This document shows positions 33,956 through 42,726 of a stretch of 64,000 nt of DNA, piece by piece (positions within the stretch are counted from its first letter, which is position 1; every line of letters starts with the position of its first letter). Made by a program: the position numbers and the translations under genes. A model generated the notes under the pieces. That model was not told the origin of the DNA. It made no database searches and saw only the letters and a program-made list of their open reading frames with translations. The DNA is from Pseudomonas sp. R37(2017) (lineage in GTDB: Bacteria; Pseudomonadota; Gammaproteobacteria; Pseudomonadales; Pseudomonadaceae), in the NCBI RefSeq assembly GCF_002113375.1, contig NZ_NEHO01000017.1:56293-120292 (forward strand). Reading direction: 5' to 3'.

Positions 33956-34882
33956 GTGAGTGAACGTTCCAGCCATTGGCAATTGCAGACCATCGTCAGC
34001 CAGCTGCGCACGGCGCGTGAGCAGTGGCGAGCACAAAATGGCCGTGCCAGTACCGAGCAGGGCGGTCGCGAGCTGCCTTCCCGGGCGGCCATGGCGGAGA
34101 TTCTCGAAGCCTTGTGCGGCGCACTGTTCCCGATGCGCCTGGGGCCGGTTGACCTGCGTGAAGAGAGTGAAGACTTCTACGTCGGTCACACGCTGGATGT
34201 AGCGTTGAATGCGCTGTTGGCCCAGGCGCGACTCGAATTGCGCTACGCCGCGCGCCACAGTGCCCAGGCCGAGACCGAGGTTGAAGCCAGGACCATCCAG
34301 ATCATTCAGGGCTTCGCCCTCGCCCTGCCGGGGTTGCGCAGCCTGTTGGACAGCGATGTGCTGGCGGCCTATCACGGCGACCCGGCGGCGCGCAGTGTCG
34401 ATGAAGTGTTGTTGTGCTACCCGGGGATTCTGGCGGTGATTCATCATCGTCTGGCCCACCACTTGTACCGCGCCGGGTTGCCATTGCTGGCGCGGATCAG
34501 TGCGGAAATCGCCCACTCGGCCACCGGCATCGATATCCACCCCGGCGCGCAGATCGGCCGCAGTTTCTTCATCGACCATGGCACCGGTGTGGTGATTGGC
34601 GAGACGGCGATCATCGGCGAGCGCGTGCGGATTTATCAGGCCGTGACCCTGGGTGCCAAGCGTTTCCCGGCGGACGAAGACGGCCAGTTGCAGAAAGGCC
34701 AGCCGCGGCATCCGATTGTCGAGGATGACGTGGTGATTTATGCCGGGGCGACGATTCTGGGGCGGATCACCATCGGCCAGGGCTCGACCATCGGCGGCAA
34801 CGTCTGGCTGACCCGCAGCGTGCCGGCGGGCAGCAACCTGACCCAGGCGAATCTGCAGCATGATGATGGGGCGCAGAAGTAA
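33956..34882 (+). CDS. epsC: Serine O-acetyltransferase, EpsC type
   Basis: A 308-residue left-handed beta-helix acetyltransferase. The hexapeptide region is around residues 185-295, with the catalytic IDHGTGVVIGETA segment near 208. The N-terminal helical domain is longer than in E. coli CysE. It makes O-acetylserine, the carbon skeleton for cysteine. The start is GTG at 33956, preceded by GAGGAG with a 9-nt spacer. It is divergent from dcyD. The combination links cysteine synthesis and breakdown in one place. Confidence 0.9.
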   Translation: MSERSSHWQLQTIVSQLRTAREQWRAQNGRASTEQGGRELPSRAAMAEILEALCGALFPMRLGPVDLREESEDFYVGHTLDVALNALLAQARLELRYAARHSAQAETEVEARTIQIIQGFALALPGLRSLLDSDVLAAYHGDPAARSVDEVLLCYPGILAVIHHRLAHHLYRAGLPLLARISAEIAHSATGIDIHPGAQIGRSFFIDHGTGVVIGETAIIGERVRIYQAVTLGAKRFPADEDGQLQKGQPRHPIVEDDVVIYAGATILGRITIGQGSTIGGNVWLTRSVPAGSNLTQANLQHDDGAQK

Positions 34883-34913
34883 GTTTCTGAATTTTCGCTG
34901 ACTGATCCGACCT

Positions 34914-34989
34914 CTTCGCGGGCAAGCCCGCTCCCACAGGGTATGTGCGTTGGTCACAAATCCAATGTGGGAGCGAGCCTGCTCGCGAA
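34914..34989. repeat. Paired REP element
   Basis: TTCGCGGGCAAGCCCGCTCC faces TGTGGGAGCGAGCCTGCTCG, after the serine acetyltransferase gene. The gap 34883-35198 holds this pair and the operator at 35079-35106. Confidence 0.8.
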
Positions 34990-35078
34990 GCTTCTAAATC
35001 CCTCCATATTTCCTCCTTGCGCCAGCGTACAACCCCTACCGCCGAGCCCTGCGATTAGTCCTTAGCCCCCTATCCATG

Positions 35079-35106
35079 TTTAACTTGAACGTTCATTCAA
35101 GTTAAA
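35079..35106. promoter_or_regulatory. BetI-type operator upstream of the choline transporter
   Basis: TTTAACTTGA (35079-35088) and TCAAGTTAAA (35097-35106) are perfect 10-bp inverse arms around ACGTTCAT, giving the TTGAACGTTCATTCAA core. This strongly resembles the sites bound by the choline-responsive TetR repressor BetI. It lies 92 bp before the transporter start. No betI gene is in the window. Confidence 0.75.
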
Positions 35107-35198
35107 CCGGTGGTTCGCCGCCCGCTCACAACAGGAGGCTTGCCTTTGCTGAGTCCGATTTCCACAGCCACGTTTTCCCCCTTCGAGGTGCACCGTAC

Positions 35199-37193
35199 AT
35201 GAGTGCATCGTCCATCCCTCCAAGCGGTCTGATCCGCATGAATCCGCCGGTGTTCTGGTTCTCGGCGAGTTTCATCCTGTTGTTCGGTGTCGTTGTCATC
35301 GCCATGCCCGAGCAGGCCGGTGCCTGGTTGCTGGCGGCGCAAAACTGGGCGGCCAACACGGTCGGCTGGTATTACCTGCTGGCGATGACCCTGTATCTGG
35401 TCTTCGTGGTGGTCACCGCCTTGTCCGGCTACGGCAAGATCAAGCTCGGTGCCGACCACGACGAGCCCGAATTCAGTTACCTGTCCTGGGCCGGCATGTT
35501 GTTCGCCGCCGGGATCAGCATCACCCTGTTTTTCTTCTGCGTGTCCGAGCCCCTGACCCACATGCTGCAACCGCCCCAAGGCGAGGCCGGGACGGCAGAT
35601 GCGGCGCGCCAGGCGATGCAGATTCTGTTTCTGCACTGGGGCCTGCATGGCTGGGGCGTGTTCGCCTTTGTCGGCATGGCGCTGGCCTACTTTGCCTACC
35701 GGCATAACCTGCCATTGGCCCTGCGTTCGGCGCTGTATCCGCTGATCGGCAAGCGCATCAATGGTCCCATCGGTTACGCGGTGGACGGCTTTGGCATCAT
35801 CGCCACGGTGTTCGGCCTCGGCGCCGACATGGGCTTCGGTGTCTTGCACCTCAACTCGGGCCTGGACTATCTGTTCGGCATCGCCCACACCCAATGGATT
35901 CAGGTCGGCCTGATCACCTTGATGATGGGGGCGGCGATCATCGTGGCCGTATCCGGCGTCGACAAGGGTGTGCGGGTCATGTCCGACATCAACATGCTGC
36001 TGGCCTGTGCGCTGTTGCTGTTCGTGTTGTTCGCCGGCCCGACCCAGCACTTGCTCAACACCCTGATCCAGAACCTCGGCGATTACCTCGGCGCCTTGCC
36101 GATGAAAAGTTTCGACCTTTACGCCTACGACAAACCCAGCGACTGGCTGGGTGGCTGGACAGTGTTCTACTGGGCCTGGTGGATCGCCTGGTCGCCCTTC
36201 GTGGGCTTGTTCATTGCGCGGATTTCCCGTGGTCGGACTATCCGCGAATTCGTCTTCGGCGTGTTGTTGATTCCGCTCGGCTTCACTCTGGCGTGGATGT
36301 CGATCTTCGGTAACAGCGCCATCGATCAAGTGCTCAATCACGGCATGAGCGCGCTCGGCCTGTCAGCCCTCGACAACCCGTCGATGACGCTCTATCTGCT
36401 GCTGGAAACCTACCCGTGGAGCAAGACCGTCATCGCGGTCACGGTATTCATCAGCTTCGTGTTTTTCGTCACCTCCGCCGACTCTGGCACCGTGGTGCTC
36501 TCGACGCTGTCCGCCAAGGGCGGCAATCCCGATGAAGACGGGCCGAAATGGCTGCGGGTGTTCTGGGGCGCGATGACCGCGCTGGTGACCAGCGCGCTGC
36601 TGTTCTCCGGTAGCATCGATGCGTTGAAGTCGGCGGTGGTGCTGACCTCGCTGCCGTTCTCGCTGATTCTGTTATTGATGATGTGGGGGCTGCACAAGGC
36701 GTTTTATCTGGAATCGCAGAAGCAGATCGCACAGATGCATTCCCTGGCGCCGGTCTCCGGATCACGGCGCGGCGGCTGGCGGCAACGCTTGAGTCAGGCC
36801 GTGCATTTCCCTTCGCGGGACGAGGTTTATCGCTTCCTCGATACAACGGTGCGTCCGGCGATCGAGGAAGTGTCGGCCGTGTTCCGGGAAAAGGGTTTGC
36901 ATGTGGCGACGCATCCCGATCCGGCCACAGATAGCGTCAGCCTGGAAATCGGCCACGGTGATCAACATCCGTTCGTTTACCAGGTGCAGATGCGCGGCTA
37001 TTTCACGCCGTCGTTCGCCCGTGGCGGCATGGGTTCCAAGCAGCTCAACAATCGCCGTTACTACCGGGCCGAAGTGCACTTGAGCGAGGGTAGCCAGGAC
37101 TACGATCTGATGGGCTACACCAGGGAGCAGATCATTAACGACATCCTCGACCAGTACGAACGGCACATGCAGTTCCTGCATCTGGTGCGTTGA
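35199..37193 (+). CDS. betT: BCCT-family choline transporter
   Basis: A 664-residue secondary transporter with twelve transmembrane segments (to about residue 500). The substrate-binding tryptophan-rich segment is GWTVFYWAWWIAWSPFVGLF near residues 318-338. A long C-terminal cytoplasmic domain (about 505-664, with PFVYQVQMRGYFTPSFA) is typical of osmotically regulated BetT proteins. It imports choline for glycine betaine synthesis. The BetI-type operator in front supports choline as substrate. GAGGTG lies upstream of the ATG. Confidence 0.9.
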   Translation: MSASSIPPSGLIRMNPPVFWFSASFILLFGVVVIAMPEQAGAWLLAAQNWAANTVGWYYLLAMTLYLVFVVVTALSGYGKIKLGADHDEPEFSYLSWAGMLFAAGISITLFFFCVSEPLTHMLQPPQGEAGTADAARQAMQILFLHWGLHGWGVFAFVGMALAYFAYRHNLPLALRSALYPLIGKRINGPIGYAVDGFGIIATVFGLGADMGFGVLHLNSGLDYLFGIAHTQWIQVGLITLMMGAAIIVAVSGVDKGVRVMSDINMLLACALLLFVLFAGPTQHLLNTLIQNLGDYLGALPMKSFDLYAYDKPSDWLGGWTVFYWAWWIAWSPFVGLFIARISRGRTIREFVFGVLLIPLGFTLAWMSIFGNSAIDQVLNHGMSALGLSALDNPSMTLYLLLETYPWSKTVIAVTVFISFVFFVTSADSGTVVLSTLSAKGGNPDEDGPKWLRVFWGAMTALVTSALLFSGSIDALKSAVVLTSLPFSLILLLMMWGLHKAFYLESQKQIAQMHSLAPVSGSRRGGWRQRLSQAVHFPSRDEVYRFLDTTVRPAIEEVSAVFREKGLHVATHPDPATDSVSLEIGHGDQHPFVYQVQMRGYFTPSFARGGMGSKQLNNRRYYRAEVHLSEGSQDYDLMGYTREQIINDILDQYERHMQFLHLVR

Positions 37194-37217
37194 TTCCGAG
37201 CAGGGCGCCGGGGCTGT

Positions 37218-37478
37218 TCAGTTCTCGGCGCTCAGCACCATGAACAACACCAGCGCCGCCACCGGAATGCTGAACACCATCGTGCCTATCCCCAGTTCCG
37301 TGCTCAGCGACTGACCGGCGGACACCATGCCGATGGCGCCGTTGATCACCGTCAACGCCAGCCACAGGATCACGAAACTGTAGGTGAGGGTCTGCCGGCT
37401 GAAGCCGATTTTCTCGCCGATGAACAGCATCATCGCGAGCAGGATCAGGCCGAAGGTGATGATGATGGTGGTATGCAT
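37218..37478 (-). CDS. Small membrane protein
   Basis: An 86-residue protein with three hydrophobic segments (about residues 3-20, 31-50 and 62-83) and no recognisable domain. It is convergent with the choline transporter. An upstream in-frame ATG at 37490 has AAGG directly adjoining it, too close for good initiation. From 37478 the AAGGATG motif is about 10 nt away, so I prefer this start. Function unknown. Confidence 0.65.
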   Translation of the reverse strand: MHTTIIITFGLILLAMMLFIGEKIGFSRQTLTYSFVILWLALTVINGAIGMVSAGQSLSTELGIGTMVFSIPVAALVLFMVLSAEN

Positions 37479-37620
37479 GGCTTGCTTCATCCTTGCGATC
37501 GGTGTCGCCTGTACGTAGCTTTTGCGACTTTGTTCCTACCGCGCCTGATCATGCAAGCCTGTCGTTGATTTGTCGGTGTTCCGACGAAGAGGCCAGTCCT
37601 GACAGCAAAGATCCCAAGGT

Positions 37621-38463
37621 TCAACGAAAAAACGGCACATCCCCCAACACCGTCGCCCGCTGCATCACCCGCCGCGCCGGCCGGTAATCATCGACGGCGT
37701 AGTGTTGGGTCACGCGGTTATCCCAGAATGCAATGTCGTCCTGCTGCCAGCGCCAGCGAATGGTGAATTCCGGGCGCGTCCCATGGGCGAACAGAAACTT
37801 TAGAATCGCATCGCTTTCGGTTTCCGACAGTTCGTTGATCTTCGAGGTGAAGCCTTCATTGACGAACAGTGAGCGGCGCCCGCTGACCGGGTGTGTGCGG
37901 ATCACCGGGTGCGACAGCGGCGGGTTCTTGCGTCGTGCTTCTTCCCACTGAACCAGCGCTTCAGGCGTATTGCCGTAGCGCTCCAGCGGGAACGAACGAG
38001 TGAAATCGTGAGTGGCGGTCAGGCCTTCGAGCAAGGTTTTCATCGGCGCCGACAGGGCTTCATACGCGGCAATCCCGCTGGCCCACAAGGTATCGCCACC
38101 AAACTCCGGCAGCAGCTTGGCACTGAGCACCGCGCCCATGGCCGGGGTCGGCAGGAAGGTCACGTCGGTGTGCCAGATTGCGTTGTCGCGCACGTCGGTG
38201 ACAGCGGTGTCGAGGATCAGCACTTCCGGCTGTTCCGGCACATTGGGGTAGATCGGGTGAATGTGCAGGTCGCCAAAGTTCGCCGCGAATCGCGCCTGTT
38301 GTTGTGGCGTGATCGGCTGGTCGCGAAAGAACAGGACTTGATGCTTGAGCAGGGCTTGTTCGAGGGTATTGCGTTGTTCCGTGTTCAGCGGCTGGCTGAT
38401 GTCGATGCCGCTGATTTGCGCGCCGAGGGCGGAGCTCAGGGGGACGATGGTGAACTGGCTCAT
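37621..38463 (-). CDS. tauD: Taurine dioxygenase
   Basis: A 280-residue Fe(II)/2-oxoglutarate dioxygenase. The iron-binding triad is visible: WHTD (H98, D100) and H254 in VTQHYAVDDY. The 2-oxoglutarate arginine is in the RPARRVMQR segment near 264. It releases sulfite from taurine. A REPIN separates it from tauC, which is unusual for the normally tight tauABCD operon, so its expression may be partly uncoupled. Confidence 0.93.
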   Translation of the reverse strand: MSQFTIVPLSSALGAQISGIDISQPLNTEQRNTLEQALLKHQVLFFRDQPITPQQQARFAANFGDLHIHPIYPNVPEQPEVLILDTAVTDVRDNAIWHTDVTFLPTPAMGAVLSAKLLPEFGGDTLWASGIAAYEALSAPMKTLLEGLTATHDFTRSFPLERYGNTPEALVQWEEARRKNPPLSHPVIRTHPVSGRRSLFVNEGFTSKINELSETESDAILKFLFAHGTRPEFTIRWRWQQDDIAFWDNRVTQHYAVDDYRPARRVMQRATVLGDVPFFR

Positions 38464-38498
38464 GGTGGTTCTCTCAAATTCGGGGGGGCCGAGCTTTT

Positions 38499-38600
38499 TG
38501 TGGGAGCGGGCTTGCTCGCGAAAGCGATATGTCAGTCACAACAGGGGTGCCTGACACTCTGCAATCGCGAGCCTGCCGCAAGCGGGCACCCGCTCCTACA
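38499..38600. repeat. REPIN inserted inside the tau operon
   Basis: The left REP is TGTGGGAGCGGGCTTGCTCG. The right, inverse copy has the GCCGCAAGCGGGCACCCGCT variant and ends TCCTACA. It sits between tauC and tauD. Confidence 0.85.
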
Positions 38601-38612
38601 GGGGGTCGATAT

Positions 38613-39446
38613 TCAGTGGACCTGGCCGTGCCACGGCACCAGTCTGCGTTGCAGGGCTCGCAGGCCCAACTCCATGGCGAAGGCGATCAGTGCGATCACC
38701 AGGATCCCCAGTACTACCACGTCGGTGACCAGGAACTGCGCGGCCGACTGCACCATGAAGCCCAGGCCGCTGGTGGCGGCGATCAGTTCGGCGGCGACCA
38801 GAGTCGACCAACCCACACCGAGACCAATGCGCACGCCGGTCAGGATATCGGGCAAGGCACTCGGCAAAATCACGTGACGAATCAACTGTGCCCGTGTCGC
38901 ACCCAACGACTGCGCGGCACGCAATTTGGCCGGGTCGACCGTGCGCACGCCGATGGCGGTGGCGACGGCAATAGGGGCGAAGATCGCCAGGTAGATCAGC
39001 AGCACTTTCGACAGTTCACCGATGCCGCACCAGATCACGATCAGCGGCAGGTAGGCCAGCGGCGGAATCGGCCGGTAGAACTCGATCAGCGGATCGAGCA
39101 CACCACGGGCAATACGGTTGGCGCCGATGGCGATGCCCACCGGGACGGCGGTGAGGATCGCAAAACCGAGGCCCAGGCCGATGCGGCTCAGGCTCGCGCC
39201 GAGGTGCTGCCACAGGGTGGAATCCATGTAGCCCGAAGTCGCCAGCAGCCAGCCTTTTTGCAGAACGGCGGAGGGCGGCGGCAGGAACAGCGGCTCGATC
39301 AAGCCGGTCGCCGTGACGGCCCACCAAAGAACAACGAGAGCGACCAGTGTCAGCGCACTGATCCAGCGAGTGCTCAAGCTGCGTCGTGCAGGTGTCACGG
39401 GCGTGCCTGGCTTTATCGCGGCGACTGGAATTTCGTAGCTGCTCAT
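38613..39446 (-). CDS. tauC: Taurine ABC transporter permease
   Basis: A 277-residue permease of the nitrate/sulfonate/taurine (SsuC/TauC) type. About six transmembrane segments are present, and the EAA-type loop (LRAAQSLGATRAQLIRHVILP) lies near residues 187-207. It overlaps tauB by 4 bp (ATGA), so the two are translationally coupled. Confidence 0.92.
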   Translation of the reverse strand: MSSYEIPVAAIKPGTPVTPARRSLSTRWISALTLVALVVLWWAVTATGLIEPLFLPPPSAVLQKGWLLATSGYMDSTLWQHLGASLSRIGLGLGFAILTAVPVGIAIGANRIARGVLDPLIEFYRPIPPLAYLPLIVIWCGIGELSKVLLIYLAIFAPIAVATAIGVRTVDPAKLRAAQSLGATRAQLIRHVILPSALPDILTGVRIGLGVGWSTLVAAELIAATSGLGFMVQSAAQFLVTDVVVLGILVIALIAFAMELGLRALQRRLVPWHGQVH

Positions 39447-40237
39447 GCGCGCTCCTGCCGCTGGGCGGCGCTGCGTTGAGCGAACACTTTGGCGAGTACG
39501 TGTTCGCGGGTTTCGATGAAGCGCGGGTCGGATTTGATCGAGCGAGCCGACTCACCGGCGGCATAACGCTGGCCGAAATCGAGGCTCAGGCGCTCGACGA
39601 CTTGTCCCGGGTTGGGCGCCAATAGAATCAGGTCGGTGGCGAGGAACACGGCTTCTTCGATGTCGTGGGTAATCAGGAACACCGGTTTGGCGGTGCGTTG
39701 CCAGACTTGCAGCAACAGCTCCTGCATCTGCTCGCGGGTGAAAGCGTCGAGGGCACCGAACGGTTCGTCCATGAGCAACACGCGCGGGTCGGCGGCGAGG
39801 GCGCGAGCCAGGCCGACACGTTGCTTCTGACCGCCGGAAAGCTGCCAGATGCGCCGCTGTTCAAAACCGGACAGATCGACCAGTGCGAGCATTTCCCTGG
39901 CGCGGGTTTCGCGTTTGTCCCGGGCGATGCCGGCCAGCTCCAGGCCAAAACCGACGTTGGCCAGCACGTCTTGCCACGGCAGCAGCGCATCGTCCTGGAA
40001 CACCACGCCGCGCTCGGCGCTCGGACCTTTGACTGGAACGCCATCAAGGGTGATGCGCCCGGCGCTGGGTTCGACGAAACCGGCAATCAGGTTCAACAGC
40101 GAAGTCTTGCCGCTGCCGGACGGGCCGAGGGCGACCAGCAATTGCCGAGGCCCAAGGTTCAGGGAGATATCCGCCAACACCGGTTCCGGGTTGCCGGGGT
40201 ACCGTGCGCTGATGCGCTCCAGTTGTAGCAAAGCCAT
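39443..40237 (-). CDS. tauB: Taurine ABC transporter ATPase
   Basis: A 264-residue ATPase. Walker A (GPSGSGKTS) is near residue 38, the signature LSGGQKQR near 133, and Walker B (VLLMDEPFG) near 154. It pairs with TauC. The binding-protein gene that should precede it is reduced to a vestige, so this importer may lack its own periplasmic receptor. Confidence 0.93.
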   Translation of the reverse strand: MALLQLERISARYPGNPEPVLADISLNLGPRQLLVALGPSGSGKTSLLNLIAGFVEPSAGRITLDGVPVKGPSAERGVVFQDDALLPWQDVLANVGFGLELAGIARDKRETRAREMLALVDLSGFEQRRIWQLSGGQKQRVGLARALAADPRVLLMDEPFGALDAFTREQMQELLLQVWQRTAKPVFLITHDIEEAVFLATDLILLAPNPGQVVERLSLDFGQRYAAGESARSIKSDPRFIETREHVLAKVFAQRSAAQRQERA

Positions 40238-40252
40238 CGCGTGGACTCCCGA

Positions 40253-40315
40253 TCAGTGGGTGATGAACCTGGCGCCGTCGGCCGCCAGCAAGCGTAGAGG
40301 GGAAGTCAGTTTCAT
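40253..40315 (-). pseudogene. tauA: Vestige of the taurine-binding protein gene tauA
   Basis: Where tauA (over 300 codons) normally stands, there is a 20-codon frame with an intact ribosome-binding site (AAGGAG, 7 nt before ATG). Its first 12 residues, MKLTSPLRLLAA, look like a TauA signal-peptide start. The last few (ARFITH) could be the C-terminal end. The simplest reading is one in-frame internal deletion that removed nearly all of tauA. It ends 15 bp before tauB. Identification rests on position and the signal-peptide-like start. A leader peptide or an assembly error are alternatives. Confidence 0.6.
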
Positions 40316-40376
40316 CAGAAAGCTCCTTGTCAGGCGACCGAGTGTCGGCGTGAGAAAGAGACTAAATGATCTAAAA

Positions 40377-40403
40377 ATTCGAAAATAAATAACTTTTTCG
40401 AAT
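40377..40403. promoter_or_regulatory. AT-rich palindrome upstream of the tau genes
   Basis: ATTCGAAAA (40377-40385) and TTTTCGAAT (40395-40403) are perfect inverse arms with a 9-bp spacer, in an AT-rich patch 62 bp upstream of the tauA vestige. A candidate CysB-type activator site. Confidence 0.5.
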
Positions 40404-40440
40404 TAGCTTATGAGAGGAGTTTCTGGGGGGGAGGAACCTT

Positions 40441-40468
40441 TGTGGGAGCGAGCAAGCTCGCTCCCACA
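40441..40468. repeat. Perfect REP palindrome, probable terminator of gshA
   Basis: TGTGGGAGCGAGC, two bases, then GCTCGCTCCCACA: a perfect 13-bp stem, 19 bp past the gshA stop codon. Confidence 0.85.
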
Positions 40469-40486
40469 GGGGGGCTGTTTTGACGG

Positions 40487-42070
40487 TTAGTTACTGATTG
40501 CCAGAATGCTCGCCTGGTAAGCCCCGACAAACACATCGAAATCACCGACTTCGCTCTGTTCCAGCTCAGCCTGTTGAGCCAGTGACGCACGCGCCAGTTC
40601 TTCGAACCGGGCTTGTTCCTCAGCCGCCAATGGCTCGCTGCGGAAGAATTCGGCATGGGCCTGGCTCTGGCGCAGGGAGAACTGGGCAAAGCTTTCCTTG
40701 TGCTCGGCCATGGCTGCCAAGACCTGGGCCGATGGCGTCAGGGAAGGGTCCTGGACCTTGGCCAACTGGGCGTCCAGCGCCTTGCTGTGGGCATCGCCGC
40801 CATGGCTCTGATCGAGCATCGCCGCCAGAGGGGCAATATTTTCCAGCAGCTCAGCGGCCCATTCCTTCAGGTCGACCGGCTGGCCATCCCGTTGCAACTG
40901 CAGGCCCGGACGACGACCCTCCTTGACCACACTGAGGAAGTTCGACGTCGCATTGCCGCAACTGGTGCTGGTCAGCAGCGGGCTGTCGTTGAGCGCGCAA
41001 TACAACAGGAACGCGTCGAGGAAACGCGACTCGGTGAGGTCGATGCCCATCGGCAGGAACGGGTTGATATCCAGGCAGCGCACTTCAACGTACTGGATGC
41101 CACGGGCCATCAGTGCCTGGATCGGACGTTCGCCGGAGTAGGTCACGCGTTTCGGGCGGATGTTGGAGTAGTACTCGTTTTCGATCTGCAGGATGTTGGT
41201 GTTGAGCTGTACCCACTCGCCATCCTGGTGGGTGCCGACTTCGACATAGGGTGCGTACGGCGTGGCCACCGCTTTGCGCAGGCTGTCGGTGTAGCTGTTC
41301 AGGTCGTTGTAGCACGGCGTCAGGCCGGCCTGGGCGTTGCTCTGGTAACCCAGGTCGCTCATGCGCAGGCTGGTGGCGTACGGCAGGTACAAGGTTTGCG
41401 GGTCCAACTGTTCCAACTGATGCGAGCGACCGCGCAGGAAGCCGGCGTCCAATGCCGGTGACGCACCGAACAGGTACATCAGCAGCCAGCTGTAGCGGCG
41501 GAAGTTGCGGATCAGTGCGATGTAGGACGACGACTGGAAATCGCGGTCGGTGCCGACAAAGCCTTCGGCCTGCTTGAGCAACGGCCAGAGTTTTTCCGGC
41601 AGGGAAAAGTTGTAGTGGATGCCGGCAATGCACTGCATCGTCTTGCCGTAACGCAGGGCCAGGCCCTTGCGGTACACGTACTTGAGTTGCCCGATGTTGG
41701 ACGTGCCGTAGTAGGCGATCGGGATGTCCTCCTCAGCCGGCAACGGGCACGGCATCGACGGACTCCACAGGTACTCGTTGCCGAGCTTGCTGTAGGCAAA
41801 GCGATGAATGCTGTCCAGGCTCGCCAGCGTGTCCGCCGGGTCGGGCAGGGCCGGAGTGATGAACTCCAGCAGCGACTCGGAATAATCGGTGGTGATCTGT
41901 TCGTTGGTCAGCGCGGAACCCAATTCTTCCGGGTGCGGCGTTTGCGCCAGACGACCTTCGCCGGTCACGCGCAGGCATTCACGTTCGATGCCGTGAAGGC
42001 ACTGTTCGAGCAGAGAGAGGTTGGCGCGCTCGCCGAGCAGAGCCAGGCGGCGGTTGAGAAGTTCGCTCAA
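40487..42070 (-). CDS. gshA: Glutamate-cysteine ligase
   Basis: A 527-residue enzyme of the gamma-proteobacterial GshA type, the first step of glutathione synthesis (ATP + L-Glu + L-Cys). Family motifs include GIERECLRVTGEGRLA near residue 27, YSWLLMYLFGASPALD near 170 and ILQIENEYYSNIRPKR near 295. I chose the TTG start at 42070: AAGGA lies 8 nt upstream, and the length then equals that of P. aeruginosa GshA. A GTG five codons earlier has no ribosome-binding site. Confidence 0.94.
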   Translation of the reverse strand: MSELLNRRLALLGERANLSLLEQCLHGIERECLRVTGEGRLAQTPHPEELGSALTNEQITTDYSESLLEFITPALPDPADTLASLDSIHRFAYSKLGNEYLWSPSMPCPLPAEEDIPIAYYGTSNIGQLKYVYRKGLALRYGKTMQCIAGIHYNFSLPEKLWPLLKQAEGFVGTDRDFQSSSYIALIRNFRRYSWLLMYLFGASPALDAGFLRGRSHQLEQLDPQTLYLPYATSLRMSDLGYQSNAQAGLTPCYNDLNSYTDSLRKAVATPYAPYVEVGTHQDGEWVQLNTNILQIENEYYSNIRPKRVTYSGERPIQALMARGIQYVEVRCLDINPFLPMGIDLTESRFLDAFLLYCALNDSPLLTSTSCGNATSNFLSVVKEGRRPGLQLQRDGQPVDLKEWAAELLENIAPLAAMLDQSHGGDAHSKALDAQLAKVQDPSLTPSAQVLAAMAEHKESFAQFSLRQSQAHAEFFRSEPLAAEEQARFEELARASLAQQAELEQSEVGDFDVFVGAYQASILAISN

Positions 42071-42197
42071 GTTGGATTCCTTCACGCGTCAGTCGCCCCA
42101 ATATGGGGGTGGGCAAGACGGTCTACAAGGGTGAAGTTAAAACTGGCGTTTTCGCCTGGTTTTTGTCGCCGGTTGGTCAAAAACTGCACAACCTCCC

Positions 42198-42297
42198 TGT
42201 AGGAGCGAGCATGCTCGCGATGGACGTCAACGATGACGCTGGAAGCCTGACACCCAGCGGTGTTCTCGGATCCATCGCGAGCTTGCTCGCTCCTACA
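42198..42297. repeat. REPIN
   Basis: TGTAGGAGCGAGCATGCTCG on the left and GCTTGCTCGCTCCTACA on the right, with about 50 bp between them, in the gap between gshA and the thioesterase gene. Confidence 0.85.
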
Positions 42298-42342
42298 GGG
42301 AAAGGCATTGCGTCGAAATTAACTCAAATCGATGACGACTAG

Positions 42343-42726
42343 CTACAGGACAGCGAACGTGCCTTGTGCTTTTGCGACCAGTTTGTCGCCCTGCATCACA
42401 TCGGCCTCGACCACCAGGGTGCGACGGCCCGGGTGGATCACCCGCGCCGTGCACATCACCTCGCCGTCAGAGACGGCGCGGATGTAGTTGATCTTGCACT
42501 CGATGGTCGCGCTCTGCTGGTCAAAGCCGTGGGTGCTGGAACAGGCCAGCCCCATGGCGATGTCCACCAGACTGAACAAGGCCCCGCCGTGCAGCTTGCC
42601 GCTGCGATTGCGCAGCTCGGGTTCCAGCACCAGGGCGACTTGCGCCACCCCGGTTTCCAGACTGTGCAAGCGGCAGCCCAGCAGCTTGAAAAACGCGCTT
42701 TCGATCAGGCCGGCCGGGATATCCAT
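42343..42726 (-). CDS. PaaI-type hotdog-fold thioesterase
   Basis: A 127-residue single hotdog domain. The GKLHGGALFSLVDIAMGLA segment (about residues 43-61) is the PaaI-family active-site helix. It hydrolyses an unidentified acyl-CoA. It overlaps the tex stop codon by one base (TGATG), so translation is probably coupled. The gene order matches P. aeruginosa PA5201-PA5203. Confidence 0.88.
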   Translation of the reverse strand: MDIPAGLIESAFFKLLGCRLHSLETGVAQVALVLEPELRNRSGKLHGGALFSLVDIAMGLACSSTHGFDQQSATIECKINYIRAVSDGEVMCTARVIHPGRRTLVVEADVMQGDKLVAKAQGTFAVL

